Positions 23,607 through 33,477 of a stretch of 64,000 bases of DNA are shown piece after piece (positions within the stretch are counted from its first letter, which is position 1; every line of letters starts with the position of its first letter). A program made the translations under genes and the position numbers. The notes below the pieces were generated by a model that did not search any database, was not told the DNA's origin, and saw nothing but the letters and a program-made list of their open reading frames with translations. Origin of the DNA: an uncultured Bacteroides sp. (GTDB lineage: Bacteria; Bacteroidota; Bacteroidia; Bacteroidales; Bacteroidaceae); the NCBI RefSeq assembly GCF_959029255.1, contig NZ_CAUFUE010000026.1, positions 1-64,000 on the forward strand. Direction: 5' to 3'.

Positions 23607-24317
23607 TTGGATTTCAAAGAAGGCGAAGTAATCTATTTCAATAAACCGCTGGGGTGGACCTCGTTCAAGGTAGTGGGGCATGCCCGCTATCACATCTGCC
23701 GGCGGATAGGAGTGAAGAAGTTGAAAGTCGGCCATGCCGGTACGCTCGACCCGCTTGCTACGGGAGTGATGATTGTCTGCACAGGCAAGGCGACGAAGAG
23801 AATAGAAGAGTTTCAGTATCATACAAAGGAGTATGTCGCTACCATACAGTTGGGTGCAACGACCCCTTCCTACGACCTGGAACATGAGATAGACGCTACC
23901 TATCCTACGGAGCACATCACCCGGGAGTTGGTAGAAGAAACCTTGAAAAAGTTTGTGGGCGAGATACAACAAGTGCCACCCGCTTTTTCGGCTTGCATGG
24001 TGAATGGCAAACGCGCTTACGACCTTGCCCGCAAAGGGGAGGAAGTAGAGCTGAAACCCAAATTGCTGGTGATAGACGAGATAGAATTACTGGAATGTAA
24101 TCTGCCGGAAATCAAAGTGCGGGTTGTTTGCAGCAAAGGCACTTATATCCGTGCCTTGGCGCGTGACATCGGCGAGGCGCTGCAAAGCGGTGCCCATCTC
24201 ACGGCGTTGGAACGTACCCGTGTGGGTGATATCCGTATAGAAGATTGTCTCAATCCGCTTGATTTCAAAGAGTGGATAGACGCCCAGGAGGTTTTAGTTG
24301 ACAAGGAAACGAGTTGA
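23607..24317 (+). CDS. truB: tRNA pseudouridine-55 synthase
   Basis: The 236-residue protein converts U55 of tRNA to pseudouridine. The catalytic Asp is in HAGTLDPLATGVMIV. Other TruB motifs are YFNKPLGWTSFKVV, QVPPAFSACMVNGKRAYDLAR and CSKGTYIRALARDIGE. I use TTG at 23607 because it gives the expected start MDFKEGEVIYFNKP and no ATG is near. The preceding spacer ends exactly at this codon, as it does before its neighbours' ATGs. The last residues LVDKETS are encoded by the beginning of a fold-back repeat, so the natural end may have been altered. Confidence 0.92.
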   Translation: MDFKEGEVIYFNKPLGWTSFKVVGHARYHICRRIGVKKLKVGHAGTLDPLATGVMIVCTGKATKRIEEFQYHTKEYVATIQLGATTPSYDLEHEIDATYPTEHITRELVEETLKKFVGEIQQVPPAFSACMVNGKRAYDLARKGEEVELKPKLLVIDEIELLECNLPEIKVRVVCSKGTYIRALARDIGEALQSGAHLTALERTRVGDIRIEDCLNPLDFKEWIDAQEVLVDKETS

Positions 24318-24415
24318 CTAGTTGACAAGGAAGATACATTTGATGAATATTCTCCTTGTCCCCCCTCGTTAACTTGTTCCCTTGTTAACTTGTCCTCTCG
24401 TTAACTTGTCCCCTA
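24297..24415. repeat. Fold-back repeat built from GTTGACAAGG / GTTAACTTGTCCC units
   Basis: The left arm holds GTTGACAAGG-type units (from 24297). The right arm holds three GTTAACTTGT units about 16 bp apart (near 24368, 24384 and 24400), roughly complementary to the left. The same vocabulary occurs at 60909-61045. The left arm forms the end of truB. Confidence 0.75.
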
Positions 24416-24442
24416 ATTAAAAACTTAAAAACTCAAATAATT

Positions 24443-25501
24443 ATGAAACTGTCGCAATTTAAATTTAAGCTTCCCGAAGAGAAGATAGCTTTGCACCCTA
24501 CGAAGTACAGAGATGAGTCGCGCCTGATGGTGCTTCACAGAAAGACAGGCGAAATCGAACACCGGATGTTTAAGGATATCCTGGAGTATTTCGATGACAA
24601 GGATGTGTTTATCTTCAATGATACGAAGGTATTTCCCGCCCGCCTCTATGGTAACAAGGAAAAGACCGGTGCCCGTATTGAAGTATTCTTGTTGCGTGAG
24701 TTGAATGAAGAGCTGCGTTTGTGGGATGTGCTGGTAGACCCTGCCCGCAAAATCCGTATCGGCAACAAGCTTTATTTTGGTGACGACGACTCGATGGTGG
24801 CGGAAGTAATTGACAACACCACTTCCCGTGGCCGCACGCTCCGCTTCCTTTATGACGGACCGCACGATGAGTTCAAGAAGGCATTGTACGCTTTGGGTGA
24901 AACCCCGCTTCCCCACAGCATCATCAACCGTCCTGTAGAGCCGGAAGATTCCGATCGTTTTCAGTCCATCTTTGCGCGTAATGAAGGTGCGGTTACTGCT
25001 CCTACTGCCAGCCTGCACTTCAGCCGTGAACTGATGAAGCGCTTGGAAATCAAAGGAATTGATTTTGCATACATCACCCTGCATGCCGGTCTGGGTAACT
25101 TCCGTGATATCGATGTGGAAGACCTTACCAAGCATAAGACCGACTCCGAACAGATGTTGGTTACTGAAGAAGCCGTAAAGATTGTGAACCGTGCGAAGGA
25201 CATGAACAAGCAGGTTTGTGCCGTAGGCACTACCGTGATGCGTGCCATTGAGAGCACTGTCAGCACAGACGGTCATTTGAAAGAATATGAAGGTTGGACC
25301 AATAAGTTCATCTTCCCGCCGTACGACTTTACCGTTGCCAATGCTATGGTATCCAACTTTCACATGCCGCTCAGCACGCTCCTGATGATTGTTGCCGCTT
25401 TTGGCGGTTACGACCAAGTGATGGAGGCCTATAACGTGGCTTTGAAGGAAAATTACCGTTTCGGCACTTATGGCGATGCCATGCTGATTACGGATAGATA
25501 A
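24443..25501 (+). CDS. queA: S-adenosylmethionine:tRNA ribosyltransferase-isomerase
   Basis: The 352-residue enzyme transfers the ribosyl part of SAM to preQ1 at tRNA position 34 to make epoxyqueuosine. It has the start KFKLPEEKIALHPTKYRDES, the conserved FNDTKVFPARLYG, then SLHFSRELM, ITLHAGLGNFRDIDVEDL and FIFPPYDFTVANAMVSNFHM. Its length is usual for the family. It lies between two fold-back repeats and so may be its own transcription unit. Confidence 0.95.
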   Translation: MKLSQFKFKLPEEKIALHPTKYRDESRLMVLHRKTGEIEHRMFKDILEYFDDKDVFIFNDTKVFPARLYGNKEKTGARIEVFLLRELNEELRLWDVLVDPARKIRIGNKLYFGDDDSMVAEVIDNTTSRGRTLRFLYDGPHDEFKKALYALGETPLPHSIINRPVEPEDSDRFQSIFARNEGAVTAPTASLHFSRELMKRLEIKGIDFAYITLHAGLGNFRDIDVEDLTKHKTDSEQMLVTEEAVKIVNRAKDMNKQVCAVGTTVMRAIESTVSTDGHLKEYEGWTNKFIFPPYDFTVANAMVSNFHMPLSTLLMIVAAFGGYDQVMEAYNVALKENYRFGTYGDAMLITDR

Positions 25502-25518
25502 ATGATAATTTATTCTTT

Positions 25519-25675
25519 GAAGGAGTTAAAAGGAGTTAGAGGAAGTTATCGCTTCGCTTAGGGAGTTAAAGGCCAATAGTCTAGCCTGATTATTGCCTAT
25601 TACAAGCAAAAGTATCGGCCTTTAACTCCCTCTAACTCCCTTTAACTCCCTGAGCGAAGCGATAACTCCTTTAAA
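25519..25675. repeat. Fold-back repeat built from GGAGTTAAA / TTTAACTCC units
   Basis: Two perfect 15-bp stem segments can form: 25560-25574 with 25617-25631 (AGGGAGTTAAAGGCC), and 25544-25558 with 25653-25667 (AGTTATCGCTTCGCT). A 42-nt loop lies inside. The arms consist of GGAGTTA units repeated every 10-11 bases. It fills the queA-folK gap. Confidence 0.85.
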
Positions 25676-25696
25676 AAAACTAAATTCCCATTTATA

Positions 25697-26146
25697 ATGA
25701 AAGTTTATTTCAGTTTAGGAACCAACCTCGGCGATAAGGAGCAAAACCTCCGCCTTGCCGTGCAGAAAATAGAAGAGCGGATAGGGAAAGTCGTTTCCCT
25801 GTCCGCTTTTTATGCTACCGCCCCTTGGGGCTTCTCTTCGGAGAATATGTTCCTGAACGCAGCGCTATGTGTAGATACATCCCTTCCGCCATTATCCGTA
25901 CTCCATCTTACGCAGGACATAGAGCGGGAAATAGGCCGGACCCGTAAATCAGTCAACGGTGTCTACAATGACCGGCTGATAGATATAGATTTGCTTCTCT
26001 ATGAAGACCGGGTGCTCGATACGCCCGAACTTAAACTTCCCCACCCATTGATGCAGGAACGCCGCTTCGTGATGGAGCCTTTGGCAGAGATTGCCCCCGA
26101 ATTGATGCATCCTGTATTAAAAAAGAAGATGCGGGAGTTACTGTAA
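25697..26146 (+). CDS. folK: 6-hydroxymethyl-7,8-dihydropterin pyrophosphokinase
   Basis: The 149-residue enzyme transfers pyrophosphate from ATP to hydroxymethyl-dihydropterin in folate synthesis. The HPPK signatures are present: FSLGTNLGDKEQNL at the start, NDRLIDIDLLLYEDRV with the magnesium-binding Asp pair, and LPHPLMQERRFVMEPLAEIA. The length is typical. Confidence 0.95.
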   Translation: MKVYFSLGTNLGDKEQNLRLAVQKIEERIGKVVSLSAFYATAPWGFSSENMFLNAALCVDTSLPPLSVLHLTQDIEREIGRTRKSVNGVYNDRLIDIDLLLYEDRVLDTPELKLPHPLMQERRFVMEPLAEIAPELMHPVLKKKMRELL

Positions 26147-26216
26147 AATCCCCTGTTCTCACTTTCTTTCAAGAAAAATATCAGATTTGTTCGTTTATCG
26201 CGTACGATATTGCTAT

Positions 26217-26227
26217 ACAATCGTTCT
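26217..26227 (-). promoter_or_regulatory. Inverted AGAACGATTGT box before the regulator gene
   Basis: ACAATCGTTCT on the plus strand is the reverse complement of the box found at three PUL promoters. It lies 35 bp (end to TTTG) before the -7 element of the regulator gene, so it could mediate autoregulation. Confidence 0.55.
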
Positions 26228-26257
26228 ATTTTTATATCCATAATAGCTACTTACCCT

Positions 26258-26265
26258 TATTTTTG
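26258..26265 (+). promoter_or_regulatory. -7 promoter element of the hybrid two-component regulator
   Basis: TATTTTTG is a full match to TAnnTTTG, 50 bases before the ATG at 26316. Confidence 0.65.
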
Positions 26266-26315
26266 CCACAGACAAAATCACAAGTATATTTTTCATTAAA
26301 GGGGGCTATTATAAT

Positions 26316-29300
26316 ATGTATAAGAAGTATTTCACTATCCTTTTATTCTTTATTTCTACACTTTCGTTTGCGCAAAACATACATTTCCAAACGATTGGGG
26401 TAGAGAATGGCATATCACAGCCAACGGTCACATCCATCTATCAAGATGAATTCGGCATTATATGGATAGGTACGAAGGATGGATTGAACCGGTATAACGG
26501 CACTGATTTTTATATTTTCCGTCCTAAAGAAAATGATAAAAACAGCCTGTACAATAATAATATCGGAACGATTTGTGGCGACAGGAACGGGCACATCTAC
26601 ATCCGTTGCAAATATGCGGTAGTGGAATATGACATCAGGAAAGACATATTCCATACCATTCGCGATAACAATATCCAGGCCATCCATTATGGAAACTCGC
26701 AGCTTTGGGCTTGTACCAGGGACTCTTTGTTTACCTATAACAGCGCGGAGAAAAAGCTGGAATATTATTATACCCTGAAAGACGTCCGCATATCATGCAT
26801 GATACAAGACCATGGCGGAAACCTCTATATAGGAACCATGAATAAAGGATTGTACATGATAGACAACAACAAGAAATGGCTCAATTATTTTCCCGATAAA
26901 GATATAACCTGCATTTACGAAGACTCAAAAGAGAATATCTGGGTCGGTACAAAGGACGACGGCCTTATCCGCCTTGATAGAAACGGAGGAAAGACCTGCT
27001 ACACCAGTGCGCCCTATGAAAATGGCCTTTCCAGCGATTATGTACGCTGTGTGGCAGAAGATAACTGGGGCAATTATTGGATAGGCACCTACAAAGGTCT
27101 GGACAAATTGAATATCACCACCAATACCTTCACCAATTACAGCAAAGACAACAAGCCTTACAGCCTGAGCAATTCTTCCATCATTTGTATGATGAAAGAC
27201 CAGCAAGGTACTTTCTGGATAGGTACATACTACGGAGGAGTAAACCTGTTCAATCCTGATTATGAAATATATACCTACTATTATCCCGACGAGTCACAAA
27301 AAGGGAAACTGACTTCCCCTTTTGCAGGCAGAATGAAGGAGGACTCAAAAGGAGGAATATGGATTGCTACCGAAGGCGGAGGGCTGAACTATCTGGACAG
27401 GAAAACCAGGACATTCACCGTGTACAAGCACGATATCAACCGGAACTCTATTGCATCCAATACAGTCCAAGCCCTGTATCTGGACGAAGCCAACCAGCTA
27501 CTTTGGATTGGAACGCTCAGGGGCGGTCTGGATAAGCTGGACTTGCGAACCCGGCAATTCACTAACTATAAACATGTTCGCGGTAAAGAGAACTCCCTGA
27601 TTAACAATATTATCAGGAAGATTATTCCCTATAAAGGGCAACTTCTGCTCGCCACCCACAATGGGATAGGCCTGTTTGATATCCAAACCGGGGAATGCGT
27701 CAAACTCCTGAATGACAAGAGACTGAACAACAGGCAAATCATAGATATGCTTATCGACCGGAATAACAATCTGTGGTACTCCTACCCATTGGGCTTGGTG
27801 AAATACAATCTTGATACCCACAAGAGTGATGAATATTTTGTGCCCAACACCTCAGACAGAATCATAGGCAATAACCTGATTAATGTACTTTTTGAAGACA
27901 AGAAAGGAAACATCTGGGCGGGTTCCAGCGGCGATGGCATATTCCTGTATAACCCCGATACAAACACATTCAAATCATATAACTCCCACAATTCCGATTT
28001 AATAAACGACTACATTCTCGATATACGCGAGTCCCTTTCCGGCTACCTGCTGATTGCCAGCAACCAAGGTTTTTCGCGTTTTGATATCGAGAATCAGCGC
28101 TTCTACAATTACAACAAGCAGAATGGCTTTCCAATGACTGCCCTCAACCCTTACGGCCTGTTTGTGGCGAGCGATAACGAGATATTCCTTTCGGGGCCCA
28201 AAGTGATGATTTCTTTCTTCGAGAAAGAACTGAATTCATACGTGAAGCCCTATCAGTTGAACTTCACTTCATTGGAAGTGAACAGTAAACTAATCTTGCC
28301 GAACGATGACTCCGGCATACTCTCGGAATCTATCTTGTACCAGCCGCAAATCAACCTGAACCACAACCATTCCATCTTCACGATTAATTTCTCCTTGTCC
28401 AACTATGTCTCGGTCTTGAAGAACCGTATTTACTATAAATTGGAAGGTTTTGACAAAGAATGGATTAGTGCGGGCTATCGCAAAAGCATTACATACACCA
28501 ACCTCAACCCCGGTAAATATAAGTTGAAGATAAGAAGTTCCGAAGAATACTCGGGCAAGGAAACCATGTTCAAGGAGATTGATATTGTAGTAAATCCCCC
28601 CTTCTATAAATCCGCTTGGGCTTATATCCTCTATGTCGTCATCCTGATTGTTTCCATATATCTGATAGCGAGCTTCTATACCTCAAAGCTGAGGCTGCGG
28701 GCTTCACTCGAATTTGAAAAGAAAGAGAAAAAGCAGATAGAAGAACTGAACCAGTCCAAGCTCAGGTTCTTCACTAACATCTCCCATGAATTCAGAACTC
28801 CGTTGACCCTGATTGTGAGTCAGTTGGAAATGCTGATGGAGAGGAGTGATATCCAGCCGCTGGTGTATAGCAAACTGGTGAATATCCACCGGAACACCCA
28901 GCGCATGAAGCGTTTGATTACCGAACTGCTCGACTTCAGAAAGCAGGAGCAGGGATTTGAACAGTTCAAGTTCAGCAACCAGAACCTCTACTCCTTCCTC
29001 GATGAGATTTACCTCGCCTTTAAGGAGTATGCCAGAGCCAAGCATATCACCCTCGAGTTCTTCAACAAAGACCGTTCGCTGGATGTATGGTTCGACGTGG
29101 TGCAACTGGAAAAAGTGATATACAACTTGCTGTCCAACGCCTTTAAGTATACCCCTCTGGGCGGCACGGTCTCCTTGTCGGTGCAAGAATATGAAAACAG
29201 CGTGATGATACTCATCTCGGACACGGGAGTGGGAATTTCCGAGAAAAGCCTCGATAAAGTATTCGACCGTTTCTACCAAGTCGACAGCCAGGACAACCAG

Positions 29301-30326
29301 AAAGGCACCGGCATCGGCCTTGCGCTTGCCAAAAGCATTATCGAAGCCCATAAGGGAAAAATCAGCGTCCGCAGCCTGAAAGGGGAAGGAACCACCTTCG
29401 TCGTGGAACTGCCTTTGGGCGATAGCCATATTTCAGCTTCGCAAAAGATAGCTACTCCCGATAACGATTCCTCTTGCATATCAGAGCTGACCATGTATGC
29501 CGACAAGGTATTGAACGATATTCCCGACGATGAAACCCCCGGAAGCGAATCGGAAGAACCCCGTAACAAGATATTGATTGTAGAAGACAATGAGGAACTG
29601 AGAGGACTGTTAATCAGGTTGTTCTCCAAAATCTATTCGGTCTATGAAGCGCAGGATGGAGCCGAAGGTTTCGAGAAAACCAAGGAGATACAGCCCGATA
29701 TTGTGCTTAGTGATATTATGATGCCTAAGATGTCCGGCATCGAAATGTGCAGGATGATAAAAAGCAATTTCGATACCTCGCACATCCCCGTCATCCTCCT
29801 CACAGCGCAAACAGCTGAGGAATTTACTATACAAGGGTTAAAAATGGGGGCTGATGACTATGTCACTAAACCTTTTAACGTGAAACATTTGTTTATGCGT
29901 TGTAATAATCTGGTGAACAGCAGGAAGTTGTTACAGAAAAAATATGCGAAACAAATGGATAACAATGTAGACATCTTAGCAACCAATGGCGCCGACCATC
30001 AATTTATGGAGCAATGCGTGGCGTGTATAGAGCAGAACATAGACAACCCCGATTTTGACGTGAATATGTTTGCTCAGACCATGAACATAGGGCGCACCAA
30101 GTTATTCCTGAAACTGAAGGGAATAACCGGGCAGACCCCCAACGACTTTATCCTGAATATCAGGCTGAAGAAAGCTCAGATGCTTTTGAAGCAGACTGAC
30201 GCGAAAACAGTATCCGAAATAGCTTATGAAGTGGGCTTCAACTCCCCAAGCTATTTCATCAAACGCTTCAGGGAACTGTTCGGAGTGACACCCGCACAGT
30301 TCCAGAAAGGAGAGGAACAAAAGTAG
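26316..30326 (+). CDS. Hybrid two-component system sensor/regulator of the PUL
   Basis: The 1336-residue protein carries the whole signalling path. A signal peptide (1-19) is followed by a periplasmic beta-propeller pair of repeated WIGT-type blades (for example IIWIGTKDGLNRYNG) to about 690. Next come a Y_Y_Y domain and a membrane helix (about 766-790). A histidine kinase follows with His824 in NISHEFRTP and ATP motifs NLLSNAFKYTP, DTGVGI and GTGIGLAL. The receiver has phospho-acceptor Asp1133 in VLSDIMMPK, and an AraC-type helix-turn-helix closes the protein (about 1230-1330). Such proteins sense an oligosaccharide and activate the adjacent PUL. An AGAACGATTGT box at three downstream promoters is a good candidate for its binding site. 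Confidence 0.95.
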   Translation: MYKKYFTILLFFISTLSFAQNIHFQTIGVENGISQPTVTSIYQDEFGIIWIGTKDGLNRYNGTDFYIFRPKENDKNSLYNNNIGTICGDRNGHIYIRCKYAVVEYDIRKDIFHTIRDNNIQAIHYGNSQLWACTRDSLFTYNSAEKKLEYYYTLKDVRISCMIQDHGGNLYIGTMNKGLYMIDNNKKWLNYFPDKDITCIYEDSKENIWVGTKDDGLIRLDRNGGKTCYTSAPYENGLSSDYVRCVAEDNWGNYWIGTYKGLDKLNITTNTFTNYSKDNKPYSLSNSSIICMMKDQQGTFWIGTYYGGVNLFNPDYEIYTYYYPDESQKGKLTSPFAGRMKEDSKGGIWIATEGGGLNYLDRKTRTFTVYKHDINRNSIASNTVQALYLDEANQLLWIGTLRGGLDKLDLRTRQFTNYKHVRGKENSLINNIIRKIIPYKGQLLLATHNGIGLFDIQTGECVKLLNDKRLNNRQIIDMLIDRNNNLWYSYPLGLVKYNLDTHKSDEYFVPNTSDRIIGNNLINVLFEDKKGNIWAGSSGDGIFLYNPDTNTFKSYNSHNSDLINDYILDIRESLSGYLLIASNQGFSRFDIENQRFYNYNKQNGFPMTALNPYGLFVASDNEIFLSGPKVMISFFEKELNSYVKPYQLNFTSLEVNSKLILPNDDSGILSESILYQPQINLNHNHSIFTINFSLSNYVSVLKNRIYYKLEGFDKEWISAGYRKSITYTNLNPGKYKLKIRSSEEYSGKETMFKEIDIVVNPPFYKSAWAYILYVVILIVSIYLIASFYTSKLRLRASLEFEKKEKKQIEELNQSKLRFFTNISHEFRTPLTLIVSQLEMLMERSDIQPLVYSKLVNIHRNTQRMKRLITELLDFRKQEQGFEQFKFSNQNLYSFLDEIYLAFKEYARAKHITLEFFNKDRSLDVWFDVVQLEKVIYNLLSNAFKYTPLGGTVSLSVQEYENSVMILISDTGVGISEKSLDKVFDRFYQVDSQDNQKGTGIGLALAKSIIEAHKGKISVRSLKGEGTTFVVELPLGDSHISASQKIATPDNDSSCISELTMYADKVLNDIPDDETPGSESEEPRNKILIVEDNEELRGLLIRLFSKIYSVYEAQDGAEGFEKTKEIQPDIVLSDIMMPKMSGIEMCRMIKSNFDTSHIPVILLTAQTAEEFTIQGLKMGADDYVTKPFNVKHLFMRCNNLVNSRKLLQKKYAKQMDNNVDILATNGADHQFMEQCVACIEQNIDNPDFDVNMFAQTMNIGRTKLFLKLKGITGQTPNDFILNIRLKKAQMLLKQTDAKTVSEIAYEVGFNSPSYFIKRFRELFGVTPAQFQKGEEQK

Positions 30327-30346
30327 TACAGAAAAAATAACACACT

Positions 30347-33214
30347 ATGAAAACAAAGACAAAATTATTATTCGCTTTTTATCTGTTATCCGCCGCAGCG
30401 CTGTCTGCGGCCGATATTCAGAAGATGACTCCTATCACCACCGATAAGGAGGTTAAGATAGAAGTGGCCCTGTCTGCCAATGCGGGCGAACGATTGTCGC
30501 TCGATGCTACAATCGTCAATTCGCAGACTAAAGAGAAACTCTGTAGCCATGCCGAAGAGTTCCTTTTTACTCATAAAGCCGATACGACGGTAGTTATCAA
30601 CATACGCCGTTTGACACCGCAGTTGTGGAGTCCGGTTTCCCCGGTGCTCTACGACCTCACCCTGAAAGCAGGTAATCAGACCCTCCGGAAACGGATAGGT
30701 TTCAGGAAGTTCGAGATGCGCGGCGGCGTTTTCTACTTAAACGACAAGCCCGTTTATTTGCGGGGGAATGCCATCAACCCGCCGGAGAGGGGCATACCGG
30801 AGCAGTTGGAGAAAAGCAAAGAATTTGCCCGTGACTATGTCCGCTTCATGAAAAGCCTGAATATAAATATCATCCGTATACCTGCCGACCAGAATTGGAT
30901 GGATGTATGCGATGAAGAAGGGATGATGATTTTCGCCGGCAGATACGGTCGTCCCCGGCATGCCACCAAAACCGCTCCTCCCTCCGATTTCGATTTATCC
31001 CTCAAAACCTATAAAGAGATAGACTTGGGGCCTTTCACTTCCCATCCGTCCGTAGTTATCTACATCCTGTCCAATGAAATGCCCTATGAGGGGCGCACCG
31101 GTGATTTGTACAGGGACTTCCTGAGCAAGATGTGCATCGAACTGAAGAAGTGGGACAGCACAAGGTTGTACATCGGCAATACCGGCTACGGACTCGGCAA
31201 GTCGGGCGATATCTACGATGTACATCGCTATTGGGGATGGTACTACAACACCTTCCTGACCTATCTCAATATGCGTGATAAGAGTATGTGGCAAAATCCG
31301 GGAAGGGTGCAGCCCATCACTTTCACCGAATGTGTGGGTAACTATACCGGCATAGACGGACGCTTCAACCTTTGCTCCAGGACCAAGCAGCCGGGCTCTC
31401 AGAAGTGCTGGACGGGCCATCTGCCCGATTCGGAGCAGGCCGGCGCCGCGATGGCTTATCAGGCTTCGGTCTTAAAGAACGCGACAGAGCTGTTCCGCCG
31501 CCTGAGGGCGCAGAATAGTTGCCTGGCAGGTACGATGCCTTTTACAATCGTGTTCCATAATTGGGATGGAATCAAGTCCTTTGCCGACATGAAGCCAAAG
31601 CCGGTTGCCCGCCAATACCAATTGAGCTATCAACCCGTCCTGCTGAGCTGGGAGAACTGGCAGCCGCAAGTCTATGCGGGAAGTCAACTATCTGTCGTTG
31701 CCCATGTGGTGAACGACGACGATTATGGCAACGCGTTGACTGATGCCCGCTTGCTGTGGTGGATTGAAAAAGAGGGCGAAAAGGTGGCGTCGGGAGAAGC
31801 CGGCTTACCGCTTGTTCCTTATTATGGGACCTTTAGGCAGCCTTTATTCATAGATATACCCCCGCAACTGGCTACGGGAGAGTATCTGCTGAAAGGTGAA
31901 ATCCGGTCGAAGCATGAGAAGGTATCCTACAATGAAAGCGAACTGTTCATTGCGGGGAAAGATTGGGAAGAAGCGGAAAAGAGTAAGAAGCCGGTTTATG
32001 TATACGAGTCTCCGGCAGAAAGCCGGACCACAAATATCATCAGGAAGTTGGGCTATCCTGTGAAGCCGATACAGTCTGTCAACGGCTTGCCTAAAGGCGC
32101 TACATTGGTTCTAGGAAAATACGCATGGGATGAAAACCTGGATAAGCAGGTGAAGCAACTCGAAGGGTTTGTGAAAAAGGGCGGACGTGTGATATGCCTG
32201 GAGCAAGATTGGGCAACGTTTAACCAGTCCTGGTTACCGGTTTCAATCCATTCACTGACAGCCAGCAATAACGACCCGGTCTATCTTTCACCCTCCCTGG
32301 CATACATGGATGGTATGAATATCAATCTGGAACGTCCGTATCATCCCGTTTTCAAAGGACTGACTCCCAAGCTGTTCAGGCTCTGGTCCGATTATACCGC
32401 CTACGACGAGACAAAGAAAGGCTTTCCCGCCATCTATCCTGTGAACCGGGGATACGACCTGCGTCAATCGGACTTAGGGGATGTGGCGATTCTTGCCAAT
32501 TACAGCCGTGCCCTGGCGGCAACCGCTTTATCGGAGATGTTTATCGGCAAAGGTTCCGTACTCTTATCAGGGTTCGACCTGCTGAGCCATTGCGGCATAG
32601 ACCCGGTGGCCGATAAATTCCTTGCCAACATGCTCCGGTATATGGCGGAAGATAAAAAACACGAACGGTATGTAGCCGTGAGCGATTCCATTGTATGGGG
32701 AGATTATGCCTCGGAACGCGGAATAGTCAATGCTCCCTGCAACGGGTTAATGGTAAATACGGTTCCCATTATTCCGCAGGGGCAGGAGAACTTGCCCAAA
32801 TATAAGGTGCAGATTGACGAATACGGTTATCAGTATGCCGGTTCTTACGGAGGGTGGAACTCGAAACCGGGAGTTCAGTACGTCACCTACGGCAGGCGTC
32901 CCATGGCTCCGTTCACATTCTCGCGTGGAGGAAGCCCGGTTATTGACAAGTCTTCCACCGTGGGCGAAGGTTACTTTTATTTGGCGCTCCCTCCCAAAGC
33001 CAAGACCATGATTACCGTATTGGAAAATCCGGTGGAAGAACCGCTCGATATCAGCCTTTCCGTTGCACAGGGAGAATGGGAAAAGTATACCATCCAGCCT
33101 AAGCGACAGTTGATTATCACGACGGATATCTCTCGTCTGAAAGATAGCATGAAGGTGAGGTTGAAGGGAGACAGACGCACGATATTGCTGAAAACGCTAC
33201 TGAAGGGAGAATGA
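30347..33214 (+). CDS. Secreted GH2-like glycosidase
   Basis: The 955-residue protein has a signal peptide (MKTKTKLLFAFYLLSAAALS). A shortened N-terminal beta-sandwich ends in RKRIGFRKFEMRGGVFYLND, the usual GH2 lead-in to the barrel. In the TIM barrel the acid/base is Glu244 in ILSNEMP and the candidate nucleophile is Glu328 in ITFTECVG. The C-terminal 600 residues include Ig-like and flavodoxin/GATase-like parts (for example GGRVICLEQDWATF). GH2 enzymes release beta-galactose, beta-glucuronate or beta-mannose; the specificity cannot be read here. It follows the regulator stop by 20 bp, so the two are probably cotranscribed. The usual jelly-roll sugar-binding domain seems to be missing. Confidence 0.8.
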   Translation: MKTKTKLLFAFYLLSAAALSAADIQKMTPITTDKEVKIEVALSANAGERLSLDATIVNSQTKEKLCSHAEEFLFTHKADTTVVINIRRLTPQLWSPVSPVLYDLTLKAGNQTLRKRIGFRKFEMRGGVFYLNDKPVYLRGNAINPPERGIPEQLEKSKEFARDYVRFMKSLNINIIRIPADQNWMDVCDEEGMMIFAGRYGRPRHATKTAPPSDFDLSLKTYKEIDLGPFTSHPSVVIYILSNEMPYEGRTGDLYRDFLSKMCIELKKWDSTRLYIGNTGYGLGKSGDIYDVHRYWGWYYNTFLTYLNMRDKSMWQNPGRVQPITFTECVGNYTGIDGRFNLCSRTKQPGSQKCWTGHLPDSEQAGAAMAYQASVLKNATELFRRLRAQNSCLAGTMPFTIVFHNWDGIKSFADMKPKPVARQYQLSYQPVLLSWENWQPQVYAGSQLSVVAHVVNDDDYGNALTDARLLWWIEKEGEKVASGEAGLPLVPYYGTFRQPLFIDIPPQLATGEYLLKGEIRSKHEKVSYNESELFIAGKDWEEAEKSKKPVYVYESPAESRTTNIIRKLGYPVKPIQSVNGLPKGATLVLGKYAWDENLDKQVKQLEGFVKKGGRVICLEQDWATFNQSWLPVSIHSLTASNNDPVYLSPSLAYMDGMNINLERPYHPVFKGLTPKLFRLWSDYTAYDETKKGFPAIYPVNRGYDLRQSDLGDVAILANYSRALAATALSEMFIGKGSVLLSGFDLLSHCGIDPVADKFLANMLRYMAEDKKHERYVAVSDSIVWGDYASERGIVNAPCNGLMVNTVPIIPQGQENLPKYKVQIDEYGYQYAGSYGGWNSKPGVQYVTYGRRPMAPFTFSRGGSPVIDKSSTVGEGYFYLALPPKAKTMITVLENPVEEPLDISLSVAQGEWEKYTIQPKRQLIITTDISRLKDSMKVRLKGDRRTILLKTLLKGE

Positions 33215-33263
33215 AAACCCTCGTCATGGCAATCTGCCGGGAGGGAGCTTGATGACGGAGTTT

Positions 33264-33347
33264 GTGCCAATAAGGTGGCACGGTTTTGCCACACTATTGG
33301 CACCGCTGTGCCACACTATTGGCAAAGTTGTGCCACTATATTGGCAA
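33264..33347. repeat. Four imperfect 18-bp palindromes with 22-bp period
   Basis: GTGCCAATAAGGTGGCAC (33264), TTGCCACACTATTGGCAC (33286), GTGCCACACTATTGGCAA (33308) and GTGCCACTATATTGGCAA (33330) start exactly 22 bp apart. Each is a near-palindrome of the GCCA...TGGC type. They lie after the GH2-like gene and about 60 bp before the operator and promoter of the esterase gene. Confidence 0.9.
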
Positions 33348-33405
33348 GGAAGTAATACTTCGATTTTGTTGTTGGTAGCCCCCTCGTACAAAGTTGCTTT
33401 ATAAA

Positions 33406-33449
33406 AGAACGATTGTTATATCCTTCTATGGGATAAACCGGCACCTTTG
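33406..33449 (+). promoter_or_regulatory. PUL operator box and -7 element before the esterase gene
   Basis: AGAACGATTGT (33406-33416) is followed 30 bp later (box end to first T) by TTTG at 33446-33449. The wider sequence AAAAGAACGATTGTTATAT recurs at 41117. The predicted transcript starts about 22 bases before the ATG at 33478. Confidence 0.7.
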
Positions 33450-33477
33450 CAGAGTAATTTTAAACACGAGACAGACT

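Noticed and set aside
26217..26227. Inverted box acting as a minus-strand promoter operator
   Set aside because: No TTTG occurs 30 bp on in the minus direction and no minus-strand gene begins there.
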